A stretch of 41,173 nt of DNA, taken from Phialocephala subalpina (Eukaryota; Ascomycota; Leotiomycetes; Helotiales; Mollisiaceae). Below are positions 23,419 through 31,993 of the stretch, piece by piece (within the stretch, counting starts at the first letter, position 1; each line of letters opens with the position of its first letter). Under the pieces are notes generated by a model. That model saw nothing but the letters and a program-made list of their open reading frames with translations, searched no databases and was not told the DNA's origin. The translations under genes were made by a program, and so were the position numbers. The stretch lies in contig FJOG01000011.1 in NCBI GenBank assembly GCA_900073065.1, positions 270,859 through 312,031 of the forward strand. Reading direction: 5' to 3'.

Positions 23419-24177
23419 ATGCACCATAATCCCGCCTTAATGATGCTCCCATTGCCCTATCCCGAGTTTTGGACACAGCTGGCATCAAATTCGGCATCTT
23501 TGGTGGATACGCTATCGCTGTTATCGGTGGCCAACGCGAAAGCAAAGATATCGATTGCGTTGCCGCACTCTCGAAGCAACAAGTTTTGAGCATGCTAGAC
23601 GAAAAGGGAGGGTTTCTGCAGTCCCTCAGACCCGTGAGGATTATGTCGCCTTCCTTTGGTCGAATACGCCGAACAAGCAAAATGCGGTGCTGGTGGAAAT
23701 TTTCTGTGAACAGTTCCCTGGTCAGTTCCTCCACCTAAACCTATATTTGAGCTTCAAGTGTGAATATTTGTTCTGATGACATCAACTTTCGCAGGCGCTC
23801 AGTACTCTATGCGCCACATCCAACCGAAAGCCGTCGCTATCAATGGCGAAAGTCTTGGCAGTGGGACTTCTGCATTCCTCGACCCAGTATATCTTTTTAA
23901 AGGCATGCTTCGAGCTGCTGCAACTCGGGCGAAGTTTCATGATTTGGTTGACCTAAAATGGCTTGAGGGACGCTTCTCCCGGGAGATACAGAGCAGGAGG
24001 GTTGAGCTAAACCTTCAGTACATTGGACTTGCAATGAAAAGATACCCGGAACTTGAACTACGGTTCAAGAGGATTGGTGCTGATATCGATGGGGCAAAGA
24101 AGGCTGCAGGCAGCCTAGGTCTGAACAATCTACCGCGACCTGCTCCTGGTGATGTGCTGCTGGGATTACTATCGTAA
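23419..24177 (+). pseudogene. Nucleotidyltransferase-fold protein, frameshifted twice
   Basis: Translated across frames, this matches a family common in Pezizomycotina with a nucleotidyltransferase-like signature: FGIFGGYAIAVIGGQRESKD followed by IDC. The first part starts at an ATG at 23419 (MHHNPAL) but needs one extra base near 23437-23441 to continue into the GGYA frame. A second one-base shift near 23616-23622 is needed before TREDYVAFLWSNTPNK and VLVEIFCEQFPG. Then a 74-nt intron (23721-23794, GTCAGT donor, CGCAG acceptor) leads to exon 2 with FLDPVYLFKGMLRAAATRAK. The rest is intact to the stop. Two separate one-base losses suggest a genuine pseudogene. The family may transfer nucleotides or act like minimal nucleotidyltransferases of toxin-antitoxin type; its role in fungi is unknown. 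Confidence 0.75.
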
Positions 24178-24711
24178 TCTGGCAGGGGGTTTTTCAATTT
24201 ACAGAGTTAAAAGAGGTCAATGTCTAGGAGATCAATATTTTCGTATTGAAAGGCGCATTAGGAGCGAAGAGGTGGTTAGATCAATTGTAGTAAAGTCTCG
24301 AGGAAGGAACAATTGTAGTTGGAAAAAGCTCAAAGCAAGAATGGACTGTTATACTGTCAGTCAAGTTGTCCTTAATAGCTAGGTGCAGTCCTTAAGGTTC
24401 ATCTGTCTAATAGCCAGCCATCCCAAGCGCTATCGCTTCCCCAGAGCTTCTACGCTAGGCTTCCTTGCAATCGGTTGTCCCGTTTTCCAAGACGAATGTC
24501 GATAGCAGGTCAAATATTGGTCTTGAGATGCTCATCTTTGGGTCTTCTTTGTGCTTCTTGTAGTCCTGCTTCTCCAAAACGATAGGTTAGCCAATGGTCC
24601 GTAATTTTGGGAACATTCTACTTATCTTTTTCTATTTCTGAGACATGTTACGATTATTTTGGGGGCAAATCACAAGTACAATCACTCCGCAGAAGAATAT
24701 GAATATGAGGT
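24178..24711. other. Intergenic between convergent genes
   Basis: 3' region of the nucleotidyltransferase pseudogene (+) and of the microexon gene (-). No other gene seen. Confidence 0.5.
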
Positions 24712-26215
24712 TCAATGGCTCAGTGAGGCTTCTGCATTTGTATCTGCTTCTCAACGACATTAGCTTGATATCCACGGATTCGGGGCAGAGGGGGGATTCG
24801 TTTACCGAGGCGAGAGCTTCCGTATTCTTTATATCCCACTTCTCAAGTATTGTCAGCTGATGTTCAGCAAGCGCGGGGACAGTGGTTTTGACTTACTCTT
24901 CCCTCCCAGTATCATGTATCGTGCTTCTCGATGGTGTCAGTCGGTGATCTGAGAGCTCGGGGCCATTCTGCATACCAATTCTCTCTATCCCTGTTCAGTA
25001 GTGTTAACGAATGGATGTGCAGCATTTTTTGGATGATAGAGGATGTTTCACTTACCAGTCACCGTTTTTGTTGTCGTACTTTGCTGAATTGTTAGTCATT
25101 GTCCCAGAGCATCTGGAATATTTCGATCTACTTACAAGTTCCCCATCACGAATGTTGAATCTCAAAGCAGTCAGCAAATGTCCCAATATATGAGGGTATC
25201 TTGACATACCGTGATCTCTCCATCACCGTTTAAGTATCAAGTTCCGAAAGACATTAGTGAATGTTTGAGGGGTGTGTGGACATTCTACTTACGATTTTCC
25301 GTTGGCTGAGCCGACAGGCTGTGAGCGTCCACAGTTAGCTTAGGTACATTTGGAAGAAAGGAATACTCACATCAGCAGCGACACTTCCTCCACCGGGCTG
25401 TTTTTCACACCTATGTTTAGCCATAGCTTGAGTACATTGAGAAGGAAAGAATACTCACAGCAGCAGCCACGTTGCCTTGACCAGGCTAGTTTTCACACCT
25501 ATGTTTAGCCACAAGATCCATAGTCGCAGAATATTGATGTGGACTTACATTGACATTATAAGGGGGCCACTTCGAAATTTCACTGGTTAGCTTAAGCAGC
25601 TCCTACAACGCGAGGCGAGTACTTACGACACCGGCAAGGGTTGGGAGATGCTGATTTGAGCACTGGTTCAGCTTTTGACATCATCCAAACATGCATGCGA
25701 ACTTACGGGTGCGCCATCGGCCTACAATTGTGCGAGTCAGCTTGAGTACTTTAGACATCTTGGAAAGACCCCGGAAGTAGGAATATTTACACGGGGAGCA
25801 GGCTGTGATTGTGTCAGTCAATGTGAAGAGATCGGGAGAATGGGGAGACTTACGGCGAAGGGAGATTTAGGGTCATTGAGATGCCACTAGACATTTCTGT
25901 ATTAGTTCTGCTGTGGAATGAATGGTCGACGAATCCAGGGTCATTTACGAAGGCCTAGGAAGTGGGGGATTCCTGGTTAGTAGTGCTTCTTGAGGGCTGG
26001 CCGCTGATGGGACAAATTACTTACATAATCGTAAGCCAGCTTAAATGCACGAGTTAGCGAAGACGTCTGAAACCTTGGTTGGAGTTAGGATTTACAAGGG
26101 CAGGGTCAATGTTGGCGTTGTTCTATTCAGAGTTCATATTAGCTTTGATCTCTAAACTCTTTGACGAAAAGGAAAGTGTCTGCATGAACATCAGGCGTAG
26201 CTGCCGCATTGCTGC
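24712..26215 (-). CDS. Microexon gene: at least 19 exons of 6-38 nt, unknown product
   Basis: On the minus strand 19 consecutive exons give one open frame of 143 residues plus TGA. Exons: 26215-26190, 26122-26096, 26039-26025, 25954-25949, 25886-25854, 25802-25791, 25721-25707, 25650-25627, 25569-25549, 25485-25459, 25397-25371, 25318-25293, 25215-25210 (tentative), 25160-25136, 25083-25056, 24990-24976, 24923-24897, 24841-24806, 24749-24712. Donors are almost all GTAAGT, GTGAGT, GTAAAT or GTATGT and recur about every 80 nt; introns are 51-77 nt with CTAAC/CTGAC-like branch sites. Eight exons in a row begin in phase 0 and are multiples of 3. Exon peptides include WHLNDPKSPFA, WPPYNVN, PGQGNVAAA and PGGGSVAAD, then a longer C-terminal part with ARYMILGGK and ending EASLSH. 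The N-terminal exons are unresolved; the likely start is at 27489. No domain is recognised. Confidence 0.65.
25371..25548 (-). repeat. Tandem duplication of microexon plus intron
   Basis: Exons 25485-25459 and 25397-25371 encode similar nonapeptides (PGQGNVAAA, PGGGSVAAD). The introns before them (25548-25486 and 25458-25398) share TGGCTAAACATAGGTGTGAA near their 3' ends. The introns after them share GTGAGTATTC and ATGTAC near their 5' ends. An exon with its flanking intron halves was therefore duplicated in tandem. A more distant relative, GSNAAATPD, is at 26215-26190. Confidence 0.7.
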
Positions 26216-27480
26216 CTCCACATGCAAAGAAGAGAGTCAAGGAAATTTCTCGGTCTTAATCTTGCTTTTCGAAGAAATGATAAGGGTGAAGCATTCAAAT
26301 TCTGGGCATGACACCAGATTCAAATGGAACAACAAGCAGAGCATGAGATGTCATGAAACTGGAGATTCCAGTCTGTTGTGCAGGAGCCAGGAGCCAGGAA
26401 TAGGACAGATCAAGCTCAAAGATGCAGGCAAGAGAATAGTGGAACAGAGGCGTAGCTCAATGAGAGCTAGCTTGATGGCTTGGAGGGGAAGATATTGTCT
26501 ACAGATAAAGGAGTTTCAGGGGTGAAAGGCGGTGAAGGGATGGAGAAGAACTCGACGCTTAGCTCAGGGGTAGTTTGTGGGTGAAAGATAGTGAGGGGGC
26601 AAACCGGAAGAAGCCTTTCGCATATTTTAGCGGCTGTGCGATCGAAAGTAATAGACACGAAAGGGGCTGGGCAAGCCGACGTCGCTTAACTCGCGTAAAT
26701 ACGGGGCTCAGTGAGAATCCTTCCAAACTCTTCTATCACAAGGCCTCGGAGAATGATAATGCACAGCTAGAGGAAGGGCTGATCTCAGCGCCGATGAAGC
26801 AGGCAGACACATCGTTTCTGACTTTCACACGAAAAGTGAGAGGCACTGATCGTTGAGCAGAGGCTGAGAATCGCCATCGATCGAATGTAATAAGAACGAA
26901 GTCGCAAGGGAATGGACAAAGACACGTTGAGTGACCAACTGTTTTCGACTTCGACTTCCATAAATGATCTCAACTTTTCAAGGCTTGTGTAGCTGATCGA
27001 ACAGAAAGTCAGATCTGGTTCAACCCAGCTTCAACCAGCTTCGAATAGTAAAGCAAAGAAACAAAGCGGGCAGATGATAGACTGCCAGGAACTTCAAATG
27101 TCAACTCCCATACAAATTTGTGTTGGGAGACGCATCGACAGCCAGAGAATCGAGTTTGGTCATGCGCTATCTGCAGATCAAAGCGGTCCCATGATAAAAG
27201 ATCAGAGCCACCAGATGCTTGTACCCATACAAATTTGTACTACAAGACGCATAGAAGATAAGAAACTCAAGTTCGCCCTAACGCTTTTTGCAAAAAAAAA
27301 AAAAAAGCGCAACCCCACAATCCAAAAGCAAGATCAATAGACGCCAGCTCCCCTACCAACTTGTAAGGCAGGTAGCGTAAAAAGATAAAGGCGAAATTTC
27401 AAGCAAAGGTTGCCTGTAAAACATGGGTATCAAGAGGGAGGGGAGGAAGGGCGAAGGGCTCAGAGTGTGGATATACTTAC
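26216..27480 (-). other. Unresolved 5' part of the microexon gene
   Basis: Between the MAD start exon and the first resolved microexon I could not assign exons with confidence. Candidate acceptor/donor pairs exist but donors are weaker (GTATGG, GTAGGG) and phases ambiguous. A 14-nt A run lies around 27292-27305. Confidence 0.3.
27103..27415. repeat. Three diverged direct repeats, period about 123 bp
   Basis: Copies start near 27103, 27222 and 27347. Each has a C(C/A)(A/T)AC(C)AA(A/C)TTGT core followed by GACGCAT or GGTAGCGT and a purine-rich stretch. The first two share CCCATACAAATTTGT exactly; the third is more diverged. They fall inside the presumed 5' part of the microexon gene. Confidence 0.6.
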
Positions 27481-27489
27481 GTCGGCCAT
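27481..27489 (-). CDS. Probable first coding exon (Met-Ala-Asp) of the microexon gene
   Basis: The minus strand reads a 9-nt exon, ATGGCCGAC, followed by a perfect GTAAGTAT donor. It is preceded by an unusually C/T- and then purine-rich leader (about 27490-27640), typical for a fungal 5' region. It ends in phase 0, like most exons further on. The link to the exons from 26215 onward is inferred from strand, phase and the absence of another start. Confidence 0.45.
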
Positions 27490-27640
27490 CTTCTCGCTTC
27501 TTATCTCTTCTTCTCTTCTTCTTTGGTGTTGGGGTTGGAGTTGTAGTTGGCGTGGCCTTGGTGACAGGGCTTGTGGTGAGGAGGGAATGGGGAGATCGGA
27601 GTTGAGGAAAGAAAAGAGATCGAGGAGGAGGAGTAGGAGG
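27490..27640 (-). promoter_or_regulatory. Pyrimidine-rich leader/promoter of the microexon gene
   Basis: On the minus strand this reads as long C/T tracts followed by a GAAGAAGAGAAG-type purine tract directly before the start codon. The layout resembles leaders of expressed fungal genes. No TATA box was identified. Confidence 0.4.
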
Positions 27641-29797
27641 TAAGTAGATTTATCAAGGTCTCCACTTTTCCCACCTGCTCTCATCAACAAATCTGCAGGC
27701 TAGGGAGAGGAGGCTAATCTAAGCTAATCTAAATGAGGTGGTAGTTCAAGTTACAGAGTGAATGGTCATGCTTGGGCAAAGCAAGCTAAACCAAATGACG
27801 CGGCGGTTCAAGCTACAAAGCGAACAACAGCTCTTGAGTAATGAGTGAACGGGCAAGGCACCAATCCAGTTCAGATGGGGTGAGAAATTATGCTGTAAAA
27901 TAAACTGTCACTGGCTTTGGTAGTTGGTAAATGTCGAACGTTGTGGTCTCAAAGTTGGGGGAGAACTGAGTGTAGACTGGCGCATTTGCTCACAGAGAGA
28001 ACAACGTCCCAATTATGGGGTGAGTAAATGGCAACGCTTCAACAATTAGTGGAAGTTTCCGCCTAGTAGTGGTTGTGCAGCAGACTGACCCGAACGAAAG
28101 CTGAGGCTCAAGACATGAAGAGTGAACGCAGAGGCCTGAGCAACAGGTGAGCAGGTGGGAAAACAGATCTGTCCAATGCGTCTTTAGCCTTGAGATACGA
28201 ACGATGAACAAAAAGTCCAATTGTTTAGGCTTTGATAACCCTTGAGTAAGCATGGAAGCAGTTCTGTTCGATGAAAGATCTGATACTGGCGACACAAAGA
28301 GTGAACGCGAAAGTCCAGTTGCTTTTGCGTGGAGGTCAGCGAATGAGCCAGCAAACCGGTACGCCCAGTCTAGAGAAGGGGCCTCAAAAACATTACAAGT
28401 GATCGTACAGACTTGGAAATGGTTGGAGAATCATACTCGAGAACTGTACTCGGGAACGATTGTGCTTCAAACATTGGAGATCACGTGTTCAAGCTGCCGA
28501 GCAACGCACCACATGGCAGCTACAGCATGTAATATGGCTCAATTCTATGTAGTCAGTATCCTTGCCCATGACACCGGGGTTGGCTTGTAGTACCTGAAGG
28601 CACTCTTCCAGCCGAATGATACTTGCTATCGTGGGAGTGGATGCAGAGTTGCTGATGCATTGATTTGGCGGAGGATCTTCAAACTTTTGACAAACATAGT
28701 GTGTGAGTTTCAAGTTGTCATATAGACTGTAGAACAAAATTCCAGCGCAAGCCCATGCTTTTAATAGACCCATATCATTTTTCTGCCTTTCTTTTAGTTC
28801 TGGGGATTCGAAAAGACTTCGAATCCGAGAGTAACGTAAGTACGGTGGTTCAGACCCTTTCATCATTACCTGCCAAAAGAGGAGCATATGGAAATTGCAG
28901 AACTTCGAAAGAAAAAAGAAAATCGGAACATTTCAATGCCCACAGTCTTTCAAGGTGTTAATCGGTGTCATCGAGAAGTAAGCATGTGCTGAATAGAGCG
29001 GGGTTATGTCGCTATTTGCTGGGGCTGTTGCAACTGAAGGCATGATGGTGTTCTTGGCAACACTTCGAGTGTATACCTCGAGCTTTCTTGTTGCATTCCC
29101 GGTGATTCCTTCACTCAAGTCGCGCCCAGGCTGCATTACTGCATACACTCAACCACAAGCAAAAAAGGTCCAAGACACGCATGCACAAGCAAATCACCAT
29201 GCCTTCCTGATCCTGAAAACGAGTTTCAAACACGAGAATAAGCTCATCCTTCTTGGTTCTGACCATGGATGGAAACTCTATGTTCATTGCTCATCGGCCA
29301 AAACGGGTCCGCTAGCAAAAATTTTAAAATCAAAAAAGATGACATACAACAGCAGGTATTCGCTGGTGGTCACCCACCCAACTACTAATCAGCCGATCTG
29401 AGGCTTGTGTATGGCAGAGCGGACGGGATGCCCAATTCTCCTCAGTCTATGGTTGTATGTGATAAAGGATTACTTTTTTAAACCTATACCGCATTCTTAC
29501 AAAGAAATGACAAACCCTGCAGGATCAGATCGTGGATCCAGTGATTGGCGTTCAGGATCGCAGAACATGAAAATATCATGCCGCTTTTGAGACTATGAGC
29601 CAATCGAAAAAATGGACAGAGGATGAAGCTCAGCTTTCAAGCATGGTACGCTACTAGACTCGTATACCATAGATCGTTCACTAATTGAGGAAGGGACTAA
29701 CAAATTCTCGACCTCCTTGCGCGCATCGAATGATCCATCCCTGAAACGCCCTGCTTATACAGTCACATTCTGCTCGCGACAATAAGACAAAACATTC
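27641..29797. other. Long region without a recognised gene
   Basis: Contains the short direct repeat at 27721-27824 and several short open frames. One minus-strand frame (28887-28489, 132 codons) and its neighbour (29148-28933) show no recognisable domain and could be exons of an unknown gene. I would not call them. Confidence 0.4.
27721..27824. repeat. Diverged 42-bp direct repeat
   Basis: Copies at 27721-27762 and 27783-27824 are 62 bp apart and differ at 9 of 42 positions. Seven differences are transitions, six of them in the C-to-T or G-to-A direction in the left copy. Confidence 0.6.
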
Positions 29798-31085
29798 TTA
29801 AGTCTTTTCAAAAGTCTTAGCATGCACCGTCCATGATTCTGGTGGTTCAGCAATCGGGCGTCCTTGCATGTCAAGTCGAGCAGCTTCCGCTTCTTGGATG
29901 GCTTTAGCCTTCAACGCGTCCCATCTTGCCACCTCCTCGGGTAGCAACTTCCCAGGAAAAAAGATAGGTAATAAGCTCCTACCCACTTTCGTGTATTTGT
30001 CTTCGAGCGCAATCAGCGCGTCCATAGCGGTCATCTCGCCGATAACCTCGCGAAATTCAAGATGTACGCCCAGCGCGCTGGGGTCTCTTCTGCAGCCAGC
30101 AACGAGCACGTTTTGTACGATCCCAATACCACCGACAGCCAGAAGAAACCAGGTGTTTGTCTTCACGCCTGCGGCGGTGACCAATAAGCTAACCCATAGG
30201 GCAGAAATGCCAGCTAGACACGTCCTCGTTACAGCATCACTACACGCATACCTTATTTGTCCTGCGACGGCAAGATCTTCGAGGTTGAGCCCTCTGCCAT
30301 TCCCCAGAATGACGATTGCGTGTTGAGCACCAATGCCCCGGGTGAGAACGTATGTATTCTGCGAGCTCCGGGCGGCAAGCCCATTTCTCGTCTCTCCATT
30401 GAGGCAAGCTTCCTGTGACGAGTGCCAGCGCAGTGCCTCCAATGGTGATCATGAGAATGGTCCAGTCTCCAGATATTACAATCGGTATAGCTGCAGTCAC
30501 GAGCTGGAGAACTGCCACGCCCAAACCGGTCCAGTATACTAAATCGTGGGCCGGCTCGCCTGCTGTCTGTGCTTTGCTCGGCTCATATATCGATATGCAC
30601 AGTCCCGTCTGTCGCGGTCTGGGGACCTTAGTCCCTTTTCGCGTCTTCAGTCGCATGTAATGCTGGCGTTCGTCAAGCATTTTCTCCAACCGCGTGCGTA
30701 CCGCGGGGTCCATCCAAGACTCATAGTCGGAAAGAACACGAGATATGACCCAGCTAGAGTTGCTACGAAAGTAACCATTCTTCGCAGTAATCACCAAGCA
30801 TGGACTCTCGGTTGCAGATGGCATCAACTTCACCTCACCTACGCTCGCAAGAAATGTTGTCACTGCGTATGACACCCAGCCAAACGAGAAGGTGACTGGT
30901 GTTAGGACCGTACCCGAAAGCTGGGCAAGGGCTTTGTTGACGATATCGCCGCCGAGGAGGAGCAAAACAGAGAAGACGTCAGTCGGCTCAGTCCATTGCT
31001 GTCGAAGCTCGTTGGTGGATGTAGCGAAGTTTGAGTGATTTGCTCGAGCACGCAACTCAAATACTGCGTTGAGAATAGGGGACAT
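29798..31085 (-). pseudogene. Pezizomycotina multi-pass membrane protein, one frameshift
   Basis: Starts MSPILNAVFELRARANHSNF and continues with DVFSVLLLLGGDIVNKALAQ and FSFGWVSYA, matching a membrane-protein family widespread in Pezizomycotina without an assigned function. Hydrophobic segments occur near residues 40-60, 65-85, and in VYWTGLGVAVLQLVTAAIPI. At PQWRDEKWACR the frame is lost: an extra C in the run at 30371-30373 shifts reading, and the family sequence resumes in another frame with TYVLTRGIGAQHAIVILGNG, TWFLLAVGGIGIVQNVL and GRSLLPIFFPGKL. With one C less the protein would be complete at about 430 residues. Recent pseudogene or sequence error. It is divergent from the HET gene. 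Confidence 0.75.
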
Positions 31086-31993
31086 GATTGTTTCGGCAGC
31101 ATGGACGTTTCCAGCTCACGTCGCGACTTGCAGTCGTTAGAAGAGATCGCTCAGGTTTATACCTAGGATGAGACAACGCTTCTGAAGCCTGAAGCCTTCT
31201 TCGGGACATTCTCGCGGATCAACACGTTGTAAAATGTCAAAGGTCTCCGCCATGTGAGCCTTATTCTGATCCCAATGACCCAGTTTCATTGGTCTGACAT
31301 GCTTCAAAGGGCTGCCTATACGAACGCCCTTCTGGAAAATAATTGCAAATCAGCGAATAGTCATCAGACACATACTTGTATTCGGTGTGTGCCGTGCCTT
31401 TCTCTCAGAGAGAGATGCCTGATGATCAGCGAAGTGCATGGTGCCCGAAATCGAAGGGAAGGTGTCACGACGAAAACTACACCCTTCAAGATTGAACACA
31501 TAGATTTTTGCTGCCCGTCATACGACTTACGTGAACTGCCTAACCCGATTTAAGACTAGCCATCTCTCACTCTGGTTTTGGAGCCGCAGGTCGCAGGTGC
31601 CTCATGATCTTCCAATCAGAGAGCTCAGCTTTGCCACCCCTGTCGAAGTTTGCAAAAACCTCACTCGAGCCGATTACCGCACACGTGACCTTTCGACAAA
31701 AGAGTGTCATAAGTTTCACATGCCTTAAAGGTCATGCGTAGATTAGTCAGCTCGTTCGTAGCTTATAAGGTTCCGGCCTCAGTGGAGCCTTGAGGATCAA
31801 GCCCTCTTTACCTCTTAATACAAAAACTCCAGTAGGTATGAAGGCAGATGGTCAGTTATCATTCGAACAATCTTCAAATGACTGGCCGTCAGTTGCAACA
31901 GTGTAATCAACTGATTGACTGACAAAGGATCATTCATCAGCACTGACGTCAGCTAAGTGACTGATTGACCACTCTGCGCTCGACCTTGCGCCT
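31086..31993. other. Divergent intergenic region
   Basis: Separates the membrane protein (-) and the HET gene (+). No gene seen. The right end is rich in short TGACTGA/GTCAGT words and holds a palindromic TGACGTCA. Confidence 0.5.
31944..31951. promoter_or_regulatory. CRE-like palindrome TGACGTCA
   Basis: A perfect TGACGTCA lies 43 bp before the HET gene start codon. This is the known binding site of ATF/CREB-type bZIP factors. One 8-mer can occur by chance, so its use is only suggested. Confidence 0.35.

Noticed and set aside
24805..26189. Regular 80-nt periodicity read as a repeat array or minisatellite
   Set aside because: Only splice signals recur at that spacing; the DNA between them is mostly unrelated, and the short segments join into one frame.
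28489..29148. Two minus-strand frames as a possible small gene
   Set aside because: No convincing splice junction links them and no domain or start context supports a gene.
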